Made by a program: the position numbers and the translations under genes. Under the pieces are notes generated by a model, which saw only the letters and a list, made by a program, of their open reading frames with translations, made no database searches and was not told the origin of the DNA. Source: DATDMG01 sp036518955 (GTDB lineage: Bacteria > Actinomycetota > Actinomycetes > Actinomycetales > Kineosporiaceae). Taken from it: DNA of 10,749 nucleotides. The DNA lies in the NCBI GenBank assembly GCA_036518955.1, contig DATDMG010000398.1, positions 1 through 10,749 of the forward strand. Reading direction: 5' to 3'. Below, piece by piece: positions 1 to 6,395 of this stretch (positions are counted from its first letter, which is position 1; each line of letters begins with the position of its first letter).

Positions 1-13
1 GCTGACCTGCATT

Positions 14-30
14 CCTCACGAAGCGTGAGG
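14..30. other. Small perfect hairpin next to the tRNA fragment
   Basis: A 7-bp perfect stem (CCTCACG at 14-20, CGTGAGG at 24-30) closes a 3-nt loop (AAG). It lies just upstream of the tRNA-Pro fragment, on the side where an integrated element would end. It could be part of a terminator or an integrase or excisionase arm site, but no thymine run follows and nothing in the sequence decides its role. Confidence 0.3.
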
Positions 31-51
31 CCAAAGAGGATCTCTGACGCT

Positions 52-94
52 GTTCGGGACGAAGAGGCCGTGGGTTCAAATCCCGCCACCCCGA
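52..94 (+). pseudogene. 3' fragment of tRNA-Pro(CGG), probable attachment-site half
   Basis: Bases 53-59 (TTCGGGA) form a 7-nt anticodon loop with anticodon CGG at 55-57 and G at the next position, as in tRNA-Pro. The 3' anticodon strand is CGAAG (60-64), the variable loop has 5 nt (65-69), the T stem is GTGGG/CCCGC (70-74/82-86) around a TTCAAAT loop, the 3' acceptor strand is CACCCCG (87-93) and the discriminator is A94. The 5' half is missing: no CGGGGTG acceptor strand or D arm occurs in bases 1-51, and 48-52 pairs poorly with 60-64. Tyrosine integrases commonly recombine within the 3' half of tRNA genes and leave such a fragment at the far end of the inserted element. By that logic the element lies to the left and the native chromosome resumes to the right. 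That part is inference; no integrase is visible here. Confidence 0.8.
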
Positions 95-107
95 CTGGCA
101 ACACCGC

Positions 108-139
108 AGGTCAGGAGCCCTTTCTAGGGCTCCTGACCT
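108..139 (+). terminator. Strong terminator hairpin behind the tRNA-Pro fragment
   Basis: A perfect 14-bp inverted repeat (AGGTCAGGAGCCCT at 108-121, AGGGCTCCTGACCT at 126-139) encloses the loop TTCT. It is followed by CGCTTTG, only a short T run, which is normal for high-GC actinobacterial terminators. It begins 13 bases after the tRNA discriminator base and so most likely is the original terminator of the tRNA-Pro gene, kept on the chromosomal side of the scar. Confidence 0.8.
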
Positions 140-202
140 CGCTTTGTCAACATCATCCGTCCCGGATCCGTCCAGCGAACCAAACTGTGCAGCCTGGTGG
201 AG

Positions 203-218
203 ACCCGTCCGGACGGGT
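203..218. repeat. Perfect 16-bp palindrome, possible operator
   Basis: Bases 203-218 read ACCCGTCCGGACGGGT, which equals its own reverse complement. The symmetry without a loop is more like a dimeric-regulator site than an RNA hairpin. The centre TCCGGA recurs elsewhere in this gene-free stretch. No regulator gene is in the window, so the role is unknown. Confidence 0.35.
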
Positions 219-545
219 GGAGGGCAGTCGACCCGAGCCGGGCCCAGGCCCTCTTCGTACGCGTCGGCGCCCAACAGACAGCCACCGCGCTGGCAGCCCG
301 CGCAACGAACGACAGCCGCGCGGAGCCAGCGAGGCCGCCCGGACCGCCCGCGAAGGGCACGCATCCCGCCGGGCCCACGAGCGACCAGTTCAAGGCAGAC
401 CGGAGGGGGGCAGCCGAGCAACCGAGACTGCCTCCCACGATCACTTCGACACCGCCGCCCGCCCGGGCGAGGCTGGAAGTCCGATACGCTGCCTCCGCCG
501 TCACGCGCACGCTGCGTGACCGCTGCCTTTCTCCCGACCCGAGGG

Positions 546-679
546 CGGATCCGTCCGGATCAAGTAGCCGATGTCCGGATGCGGCTTCGGACCGAAGCCT
601 GCCAATGATGGGCATCGACCCGGGCGCTATCGATCTTGTGGGACAGGTCCCTGAGGGATCGCTGGGACATCCGGATGCG
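546..679. repeat. Cluster of TCCGGAT repeats and palindromes
   Basis: TCCGGAT occurs at 554-560, 574-580 and 670-676; the first two are 20 bases apart, close to two helical turns. TCCGGATGCG is repeated exactly at 574-583 and 670-679. CGGATCCGTCC occurs at 546-556 and again at 163-173. CATCCGGATG at 668-677 is a perfect 10-bp palindrome, and GGCTTCGG-A-CCGAAGCC at 583-599 is a perfect 8+8 inverted repeat. Such spaced repeats could be protein-binding sites, but short GC-rich repeats also arise by chance. Confidence 0.35.
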
Positions 680-806
680 TCGTGATGTTTACGCTCTCTG
701 TTCACGACGCGGACACGCTGGAGCGGAGGATTGGAGCACAGCAGGTGACATGGCAGCATGATCGTTCGGGTGGGTGCGCCGTGCACCGGGGTGATCGCGG
801 CGGGTG

Positions 807-836
807 TTGTGCACTGAGGTCACAGGTGTCTAACGC
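807..836 (+). promoter_or_regulatory. Possible promoter of the secreted-protein gene
   Basis: TTGTGC (807-812) and TAACGC (831-836), 18 bases apart, loosely resemble housekeeping -35 and -10 hexamers. This would give a leader of about 200 nt that includes the hairpin at 945-973. The -10 match is imperfect, so this is only a candidate. Confidence 0.2.
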
Positions 837-944
837 TGGGCGTTTGGCCTGAATGGTGCGGCGTCGATCATGACATCGTGACCCTCGCCGCGGGCCCGTC
901 CACCTCCCGCGGCGCGCGCGGGTCCGCCGCACTGCGGCGCGGGG

Positions 945-973
945 TCCGCCGTTCCCTCTCGGGGAGCGGCGGA
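945..973 (+). promoter_or_regulatory. Strong hairpin in the probable 5' leader of the secreted-protein gene
   Basis: TCCGCCGTTCCCT (945-957) can pair with GGGGAGCGGCGGA (961-973) over 13 positions, including two G-U pairs (952/966 and 957/961), around a 3-nt loop. It ends 67 bases before the ATG at 1041. A second, weaker stem (GCTCG 976-980 with CGAGC 987-991) follows, and a third (CGCCGC 925-930 with GCGGCG 934-939) precedes it. It may be an attenuator, an mRNA-stability element or the terminator of an upstream transcript. It does not match a riboswitch class that I recognise. Confidence 0.45.
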
Positions 974-1028
974 GCGCTCGGGTGAACGAGCCGCAAGGGT
1001 CCTGGTGGCGCGGAGTCAGCGGATCCTT

Positions 1029-1035
1029 GGAGGGG
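1029..1035 (+). promoter_or_regulatory. Ribosome binding site fixing the start at 1041
   Basis: GGAGGGG at 1029-1035 stands 5 bases before ATG 1041. This choice gives a normal signal peptide. An in-frame GTG at 1005 would add 12 residues and has no comparable ribosome site. Confidence 0.8.
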
Positions 1036-1040
1036 CCACC

Positions 1041-3512
1041 ATGACGGTGCGTCGTCGGATCGCCCGGGGCGGGAGAGTGCCGTCAGCCGGGAAGGCCGGT
1101 GGGTGGAGGCGATTCCTCGGGCGGAAGCGACCGTGGTGTCTGATCGTCCCGGCGGTCGCGCTGCTGGGAGTGGGCGGCGTCCTCGTGGCCGCGCCTGCGC
1201 AGGCCCAGCCGTTCGGGGTCGTCGCGTTCCTCGACTGCGTCGAGGTCGACGCGGCAACGAACCTGCTCACGGCGCACTGGGGCTATGCGGACGGGAACTC
1301 GTACACCAGCCTGGTCCCGCCGGGCCCGGAGAACTTCTTCACTCCGGTCCCGACCTACCAGGGGCAACCGCTCACCTTCAGCCCTGGTGTCTTCCACAAC
1401 GTCTTCCAGACCTCCATCGATCTGAGGGTCGTCAGCGAGACGACGTGGACGGTCGGCGGCTTCAATGCCACCGCCAGCCTCGGCAGCACGCGTTGCCCGG
1501 CCACGGACCGGGCCCCGGCGCTGAGCGGAACCGCCCCGGCGGCGACCGCGGGGTCCTCCTACCTGTTCGTGTACACGACGGCCGGGCCGCCTGCGCCCAC
1601 CGTCAGCGTGACGTCCGGGACGCTGCCGCCGGGGCTGGCGTTGACGTCGTCCGGGATCCTGTACGGCACCCCCACCACGGTCGGGGTGTACAGCTTCGCG
1701 CTGACCGCGACGAACGGCATCGCCCCCGCGGCCACCCTGGCGCAGACCCTGACCGTCCAGCCGGCCGCGCCGACCCTGTCCGGGACCGCTCCCTCGGGGA
1801 CCGCCGGGGTCGACTACGCCTACACGTACGCGGTGTCCGGGATCCCGGCGCCGTCGGTGAGCGTGACGGCGGGGGCGTTGCCGCCGGGCCTGAAACTGAC
1901 CTCGGCCGGCCTGCTCTCCGGCGTCCCGACCGCCGCGGGCACGTACACCTTCACGCTGAGCGCCACCAACGGCCCGGGCAGCGTCGCCACGCTGGCGCAG
2001 ACCGTGGTGATCGACCCGAGCCCGGCCCCGACGCCGGCGGCGCCGACGCTGTCCGGCACGGCCGGCGCTGCCACCGCCGGGGAGGCCTACCAGTACGCCT
2101 ACACGGTGACCGGGGTGCCCGCCCCGACCGTCAGCGTCACCTCCGGAGCCCTCCCGCCCGGCCTGGCACTGAGCGGCGCCGGGCTCCTGTACGGGACGCC
2201 GACGGCGGCCGGGACCTACTCCTTCACGCTCGGCGCCACCAACGGGGTGAACCCGCCGGCGACGCTCGCGCAGACCCTGGTGGTCAGCCCGACCCCGCCG
2301 TCCGTGACCGGGACGGCGGCGACCGCCACCGCGGGCGAGGCGTACGTCTTCGCGTACACGGTGCGCGGGATCCCGGCGCCGACGGTGAGCGTGACGGCGG
2401 GGTCGCTGCCACCGGGCCTGAGCCTGACCCCCACCGGCATCCTCTCCGGCACCCCCACCGTCGCCGGGACGTACACCTTCACGGTGACGGCGACCAACGG
2501 CACGGGGACGCCCGCGTCGTCGTCCCAGTCCCTGACCGTGAACCCCAGCCCGCCGCCCACCCCGACCGCCCCCACACTGTCCGGGACAGCGGCCGCGGCC
2601 ACGGCCGGCCAGCCCTACCTGTTCTCGTTCACGGTGGGCGGGGTGCCCGCCCCCACGGTGAGCGTGACGGCGGGGGCGCTCCCGGCCGGGCTGGCGCTGA
2701 CCCCGGCCGGCGTGCTGTACGGAACCCCGACCACGGCGGGGACCTCCACCTTCACGCTGACCGCGACCAACGGGGTAGGTTCGCCGGCCACGTCGGCGCA
2801 GACGCTGACGGTGGCGCCGGTGCCGGTCGGGACCATCGTGCCGGTGGGCGGCGGCGGGCAGGTCACCACTCCGGGCCAGGCGTTCCCGTTGCCGCTGGCG
2901 GTCCGGGTCGCCGACGCGCACGGAAACCCACTGTCCGGCCGCGCGGTCACGTTCGCCGTCACCAGCGGCTCGGCCACCTTCGCGGGGGCGGCCAGCGCGA
3001 CGGGGACCACGCACGCCAACGGCACGATCACCTCGCCGCTGCTGACCGCGGGGTCCGCGCCCGGCCCGGTCGTGGTCACGGCCACGGTCGCGGGCGCGGA
3101 CGGCGTGAGCCCGGCCATCTTCGGTGAGTCGGTACTGGACCCGTCCGCGGCCCGGGCCGACCTGAAGATCGCGCTCAGCTCACCGGCGACGGTGGCGCAC
3201 GGCGGCACGGTGACCGCGACGGTGACGGTCACCAACCGCGGCCCGATCGCCGCCACCACGGTGGTGACCACCCTGACCCCAGGACCGGGCCTGACCCCGG
3301 TTTCGGCCACCGGGGTCGGCGCCGTGGTGACCGGGACCGGCGTCCAGTGGAGCGAGGCCGGCCTGGCCGCCCGGGCGAGCGTGACCTACACCGTCACCCT
3401 CACCGCCGCGTCGCGCTCGCAGGTCACCTCGCTGGCCACGGCCACCACCAGCACCGTCCCCGACTCCAACGCGACCAACAACCGCACCCACAACGCGATC
3501 ACCATCACCTGA
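1041..3512 (+). CDS. Secreted multidomain Ig-repeat protein
   Basis: The 823-residue product is predicted to be exported. An Arg/Lys-rich n-region (residues 1-31) is followed by a hydrophobic core (about 33-50) and a likely cleavage site APAQA|QPF after residue 55. The mature part starts with a roughly 100-residue domain of unknown function (56-157) that holds the only two cysteines outside the signal peptide, C66 and C152. Five putative Ig repeats of the He_PIG kind follow (158-595), each with the signature LPPGL-x-L and G(T/V)PT-x-x-G-x-Y/S-x-F-x-x-x-ATNG. A Big_1/invasin-like domain (about 596-700) contains VADAHGNPLSGRAVTF. A DUF11-like domain (about 706-823) ends in DSNATNNRT. There is no LPXTG motif, C-terminal membrane helix or SLH domain, so the protein is probably released or held non-covalently. 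Such stalk-like proteins often act in adhesion or envelope structure; the actual role here is unknown. The gene stands alone, convergent to the hyp operon. Confidence 0.85.
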   Translation: MTVRRRIARGGRVPSAGKAGGWRRFLGRKRPWCLIVPAVALLGVGGVLVAAPAQAQPFGVVAFLDCVEVDAATNLLTAHWGYADGNSYTSLVPPGPENFFTPVPTYQGQPLTFSPGVFHNVFQTSIDLRVVSETTWTVGGFNATASLGSTRCPATDRAPALSGTAPAATAGSSYLFVYTTAGPPAPTVSVTSGTLPPGLALTSSGILYGTPTTVGVYSFALTATNGIAPAATLAQTLTVQPAAPTLSGTAPSGTAGVDYAYTYAVSGIPAPSVSVTAGALPPGLKLTSAGLLSGVPTAAGTYTFTLSATNGPGSVATLAQTVVIDPSPAPTPAAPTLSGTAGAATAGEAYQYAYTVTGVPAPTVSVTSGALPPGLALSGAGLLYGTPTAAGTYSFTLGATNGVNPPATLAQTLVVSPTPPSVTGTAATATAGEAYVFAYTVRGIPAPTVSVTAGSLPPGLSLTPTGILSGTPTVAGTYTFTVTATNGTGTPASSSQSLTVNPSPPPTPTAPTLSGTAAAATAGQPYLFSFTVGGVPAPTVSVTAGALPAGLALTPAGVLYGTPTTAGTSTFTLTATNGVGSPATSAQTLTVAPVPVGTIVPVGGGGQVTTPGQAFPLPLAVRVADAHGNPLSGRAVTFAVTSGSATFAGAASATGTTHANGTITSPLLTAGSAPGPVVVTATVAGADGVSPAIFGESVLDPSAARADLKIALSSPATVAHGGTVTATVTVTNRGPIAATTVVTTLTPGPGLTPVSATGVGAVVTGTGVQWSEAGLAARASVTYTVTLTAASRSQVTSLATATTSTVPDSNATNNRTHNAITIT
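1512..2825 (+). repeat. Five tandem He_PIG-type repeat units, pattern A-B-A-B-A
   Basis: Units run 1512-1766, 1767-2039, 2040-2297, 2298-2567 and 2568-2825 (85, 91, 86, 90 and 86 codons). Units 1, 3 and 5 carry LYGTPT. Units 2 and 4 carry LSG(V/T)PT and end in a Pro-rich linker (PSPAPTPA, PSPPPTPT). The alternation suggests that a two-unit block was duplicated. DNA identity between units is high enough that recombination could change the copy number, and short-read assemblies could collapse the region. Confidence 0.85.
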
Positions 3513-3532
3513 CCGGACGACGCCGGCCCCGG

Positions 3533-3557
3533 GGATGTTTCGACCGGTTCCGGGTAT
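3533..3557 (+). promoter_or_regulatory. SigB/SigF-like (general stress) promoter candidate
   Basis: GGAT (3533-3536), 15 bases, then GGGTAT (3552-3557) fits the actinobacterial stress-sigma pattern GNNT-N14-16-GGGTAY. Transcription would start about 7 bases later, a few bases before the ATG at 3567, which has no clear ribosome site; this suits a leaderless mRNA. The site is now in front of a truncated gene. GGGTAT alone could occur by chance. Confidence 0.4.
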
Positions 3558-3566
3558 CGCGGTGGC

Positions 3567-3674
3567 ATGGTGTCCGCGACCATCCGGGCGCTGCCGGGCG
3601 GCCGCGCGGTCGAGGCCGCCGCGCGGCTCGGTCTGGTGGCGCGGGGCGTCTTCTACCTCCACGCGCACCGATGA
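3567..3674 (+). pseudogene. Truncated DUF1206 membrane-protein gene, 5' end only
   Basis: The frame from ATG 3567 gives 35 codons. Residues 14-31 (AVEAAARLGLVARGVFYL) match the beginning of DUF1206 proteins, where an RxGxxARGxxY motif opens the first transmembrane helix. Intact DUF1206 proteins are several times longer, with repeated helix pairs. After VFYL the frame changes to HAHR and stops at TGA 3672-3674, so the rest of the gene has been lost. The remnant adjoins a methyltransferase fragment, which suggests a deletion that joined two genes near 3660-3695. Recognition rests on the short motif alone. Confidence 0.6.
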
Positions 3675-4195
3675 GGAGCGCACGGTGTTCGAGCGGTGGT
3701 CCTCCGGCATCCCTCCTGCCTCGGCGCGATGTTCGCAGGGCACCACACGGTGGCTGCCGACGAACTGGTCCGGGTGTGCCGGCCCGGAGGCACCCTCGGG
3801 CTGCTCAGCTGGACCCCCGAGGGTTTCGTCGGGCAGATGTTCGCCACCATGAAGCCGTACGCCCCCGCACCGCCGCCCGGCGTCCAGCCGCCACCGTTGT
3901 GGGCCGTGAGGACTACGTCCGCGACCTGCTCGCCGACCGGGTCGTGGACGTCGACGCACGCCGGCTTCCCCTACGAGTCGACCACTTCGAGGCACCGGCG
4001 GCCTTCCGGGAGTACTTCAAGGCGTGCTACGGGCCGACGATCGCCGTCTACCGCCACCTCGCGGACGACCCGGAGCGGGCGGCCGCCCTCGACCGGGACC
4101 TCGAGGACCTCGCCGCCCGCCACGCGATCAGCTCGGGGACGGCGTTCGCGATGGACTGGGAGTACCTGCTGCTGGTCGCTCGCCGCCGAGGCTGA
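3675..4195 (+). pseudogene. SAM-dependent methyltransferase remnant, 5'-truncated and frameshifted
   Basis: From about 3696 the translation resembles the second half of a class I methyltransferase: VVL, CLGAMFAGHH, AADELVRVCRPGGTLGLLSW, TPEGFVGQMFATMKPYAP, then PPPLW. The reading frame breaks after W at 3900-3902. One G fewer than needed is present in the GGG run 3901-3903, and the natural continuation GREDYVRDLLADRVVDVDAR is in the next frame and runs to TGA 4193-4195 (EYLLLVARRRG). The N-terminal half with the SAM-binding GxGxG motif is absent. Both defects point to a dead gene. Its stop is only 9 bases from the convergent hypE stop. Its natural substrate cannot be told. Confidence 0.8.
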
Positions 4196-4204
4196 ACACT
4201 CCGC

Positions 4205-5281
4205 TCAGCAGATCCTGGGCAGCTGCTCCCCGAGCGGCAGGTCCACGACCCGGGTGGCGCCCAGTCCCGTCCGGGCGACGACGAGGCCGGGGTGCTCGGC
4301 CACCGCCTCCCCCACGATGGCGGCCCGGGCACCCAGCGGGTGGGCCCGCATGGCCGCCAGGACGGCGTCGGCGTGCTCGCGCGGGACGAAGGCGACGAGC
4401 TTGCCCTCGTTCGCCACGAACCAGGGGTCCAGCCCGAGGAACGCGCACGCGTTGGCGACCTCGTCGGGCACCGGGACGGCGCTCTCGGTGATCGACACCC
4501 CGACGCCCGCCGCCTTCGCGATCTCGTTCAGGGACGCCGCCAGCCCGCCTCGCGTGGGATCGCGCAGCACGTGCAGGTCGGGCGTCACCGCGAGCATGGC
4601 GGCGACCAGGCCGTTCAGCGGCGCGCTGTCCGAGCGCACCTCGGTGCCGAACTCCAGGCCCTCCCGGACACTCATGATCGCGACTCCGTGGACGCCGATG
4701 TCCCCGCTGACCAGGACGACGTCCCCCGGCCGGGCGCGCTGCGGCCGGATGTCGACGCCGTCCGGCACCAGCCCGACACCGGCGGTGTTGACGTAGACGC
4801 CGTCACCGTGCCCGGCGTCCACGACCTTGGTGTCGCCGGTCGCCACGGTGACCCCGGCCGCGGCCGCGGCGGCGCCCAGCGCGGCCGCGACCCGGCCGAC
4901 CACCTCGACGTCCGTGCCCTCCTCGAGGATGAACCCGCACGACAGGTAGGCCGCCTGGGCCCCGCTCATCGCGAGGTCGTTGACCGTCCCGTTGACGGCG
5001 AGGTCGCCGATCGACCCGCCGGGGAAGAACATGGGCCGCACCACGTACGAGTCGGTCGAGAACGCCAGCCGCGCCCCGCCCAGGCTGATCACGGCCGAGT
5101 CGGCGAGGCCGGCGAGGACGGCGTCCGGGGCGGACGCCGTGAACGCGGGCACGAACAGGTGCTCCACCAGCTCGGCCGACAGCTGGCCGCCGCCGCCGTG
5201 ACCCATCAGGATCTTCGGCGAGCTGCGCAACGGCATCGGGCAGGACCAGTTCTCGAAGTCGAGGGCCTCTCGACTAGCCAA
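4205..5281 (-). CDS. hypE: Hydrogenase maturation protein HypE (carbamoyl dehydratase)
   Basis: HypE takes the carbamoyl group from HypF onto its C-terminal cysteine and dehydrates it with ATP to a thiocyanate, the source of the cyanide ligands of the [NiFe] site. The 358-residue protein has the PurM/AIRS-type fold signature: MGHGGGGQLS at about 26-35, then SIGDLAVNGTVNDLAMSGA in the ATP-binding domain. It ends in LPRIC with the required terminal Cys358. The start chosen is TTG 5281, 9 bases after GGGAGG (5291-5296) and overlapping the hypD stop by 8 bases. The stretch WSCPMPLR upstream of the glycine motif looks like conserved HypE sequence, which argues against the internal ATG at residue 16. 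It is the last gene of the operon and acts in the cytoplasm as a HypF-HypE complex. Confidence 0.96.
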   Translation of the reverse strand: MASREALDFENWSCPMPLRSSPKILMGHGGGGQLSAELVEHLFVPAFTASAPDAVLAGLADSAVISLGGARLAFSTDSYVVRPMFFPGGSIGDLAVNGTVNDLAMSGAQAAYLSCGFILEEGTDVEVVGRVAAALGAAAAAAGVTVATGDTKVVDAGHGDGVYVNTAGVGLVPDGVDIRPQRARPGDVVLVSGDIGVHGVAIMSVREGLEFGTEVRSDSAPLNGLVAAMLAVTPDLHVLRDPTRGGLAASLNEIAKAAGVGVSITESAVPVPDEVANACAFLGLDPWFVANEGKLVAFVPREHADAVLAAMRAHPLGARAAIVGEAVAEHPGLVVARTGLGATRVVDLPLGEQLPRIC

Positions 5282-6395
5282 CGGAGCTCGCCTCCCGGAC
5301 GGGTGTGCCGCCGATCCGGCGGTACAGGTAGTAGGCGGAGCAGGCGCCCTCGCTGCTCACCATCGTGGCACCGAGCGGCGTCCGCGGCGTGCACTCCTTG
5401 CCGAAGGCGGCGCACCCGTTGGGCTTGATCAGACCCTGCAGCACCTCGCCGCTGCGGCACAGGGTGGACTCGACGGTCCGGATGTCGCCGACGTCGAACC
5501 GCTGCTCGGCGTCGTAGCGCCGGTACTTCCCGGCCAGCCGCCAGCCCGAGTCCGGGATCACGCCGATCCCGCGCCACGCCCGGTCGGTCACCTCGAAGAC
5601 GTCGGCGAGCATCGCCCTGGCGGCCGGGTTCCCCTCGGCGGGGACCGCGCGCGGGTAGGCGTTCTCCACCTCGTACCGGCCCCGCTCCAGCTGTCGGACG
5701 GCACGCCGGATGCCCTCCAGCAGGTCCAGCGGCTCGAAACCGGTGACGACGATCGGCACCCGGAACCGCTCGGCCAGCTCCGGGTACTCCTGCGTGCCCA
5801 TCACGCTGCACACGTGCCCCGCCGCCAGGAAGGCCTGCACCCGCGACGTCGGCGACGTCATGATCGCCTCGATCGCCGGCGGGACGCGCACGTGCGAGAC
5901 CAGGAGCGAGAAGTTCTCGATGCCGAGCCGTTGCGCCTGGTACACGGTCATCGCGTTCGGCGGCGCCGTCGTCTCGAACCCGATCCCGAAGAAGACGACC
6001 TGCCGGTCGGGGTTCTCCTGGGCGATCTTGAGCGCGTCCAGGGGCGAGTAGACGACGCGGACGTCGCCGCCCTCGCTGCGCACCCGGAACAGGTCCCGGC
6101 CGCTGCCCGGCACCCGCAGCATGTCCCCGAACGAACAGAAGATCACCTCAGGCCGGGCGGCGATGTCGAGGGCCTTGTCGATGATCTCCAGCGGGGTCAC
6201 GCACACCGGGCAGCCCGGCCCGTGGATGAGTTCGATCTCGTCCGGCAGGAGCTGGTCGATGCCGTGCCGGATGATCGAGTGGGTCTGCCCGCCGCAGACC
6301 TCCATCAGGGCCCAGGGCCGCGTCACCACCCCCCGGATGTCGTCGAAGAGACGCTGGGCCAGCTCGGGGTCGCGGAACTCGTCGAGGTACTTCAC
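5274..6395 (-). CDS. hypD: Hydrogenase maturation protein HypD
   Basis: HypD, with HypC, is the iron-sulfur scaffold on which the Fe(CN)2CO unit is built. The 373-residue length is normal for the family. The conserved cysteines are visible: C34 in EVCGGQTHSI, C62 and C65 in HGPGCPVC, and a C-terminal set C313, C328, C335 and C352 that fits the [4Fe-4S] ligands. GHVCSVMG and FFGIGFETTAPP are also typical. The start is GTG 6395, with the first residues MKYLDEFRDP matching HypD N-termini and a GGAGGGAGG site at 6402-6410 six bases upstream. It overlaps the hypC stop by 4 bases (GTGA), which implies translational coupling of the two partner proteins. Confidence 0.97.
   Translation of the reverse strand: MKYLDEFRDPELAQRLFDDIRGVVTRPWALMEVCGGQTHSIIRHGIDQLLPDEIELIHGPGCPVCVTPLEIIDKALDIAARPEVIFCSFGDMLRVPGSGRDLFRVRSEGGDVRVVYSPLDALKIAQENPDRQVVFFGIGFETTAPPNAMTVYQAQRLGIENFSLLVSHVRVPPAIEAIMTSPTSRVQAFLAAGHVCSVMGTQEYPELAERFRVPIVVTGFEPLDLLEGIRRAVRQLERGRYEVENAYPRAVPAEGNPAARAMLADVFEVTDRAWRGIGVIPDSGWRLAGKYRRYDAEQRFDVGDIRTVESTLCRSGEVLQGLIKPNGCAAFGKECTPRTPLGATMVSSEGACSAYYLYRRIGGTPVREASSVG

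Larger units (their letters stand above)
140..1028. other. Long stretch without a recognisable gene
   Basis: About 890 bases lie between the tRNA terminator and the ribosome site of the secreted-protein gene. Open frames of 150-220 codons exist on both strands, but they overlap one another, lack good ribosome sites and give proteins of low-complexity Arg, Pro, Ser and Ala composition with no family I recognise. What the stretch does hold is a 16-bp palindrome (203-218), a 17-base palindrome (583-599), repeated TCCGGAT motifs (554, 574, 670), a possible promoter near 807-836 and a hairpin at 945-973. It may be a degraded gene region next to the integration scar plus the control region of the downstream gene. 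Confidence 0.5.

Noticed and set aside
18..94. A complete tRNA gene
   Set aside because: The T arm, variable loop and anticodon loop are present, but there is no 5' acceptor strand or D arm, and the 5' anticodon strand pairs at only three of five positions.
124..786. Open frames of 150-220 codons on both strands in the 145-800 stretch
   Set aside because: They overlap each other, lack ribosome sites and give low-complexity Arg/Pro/Ser/Ala proteins without a recognisable family; this is common for non-coding GC-rich DNA.
720..1000. A known riboswitch, such as a c-di-AMP type often found before actinobacterial cell-wall genes
   Set aside because: I could not find the conserved core of that class or of any other class I know in the leader; only simple stems are visible.
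1512..2825. A CRISPR-like or other DNA-level repeat array
   Set aside because: The period of 255-273 bases is a whole number of codons and the repeats are protein domains within one reading frame.
1083..3127. Open frames over 600 codons long on both strands across the Ig-repeat gene
   Set aside because: They are shadows of a highly repetitive GC-rich gene; the products are Gly/Arg-rich and only the + strand frame gives a signal peptide and known domains.
3400..3512. Sortase or membrane anchor at the end of the secreted protein
   Set aside because: The C-terminus ends in NAITIT after the DUF11-like domain; no LPXTG, hydrophobic helix or basic tail is present.
4205..5236. HypE starting at the internal ATG (5236)
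   Set aside because: It would remove the conserved-looking WSCPMPLR segment and has a poorer ribosome site than TTG 5281.
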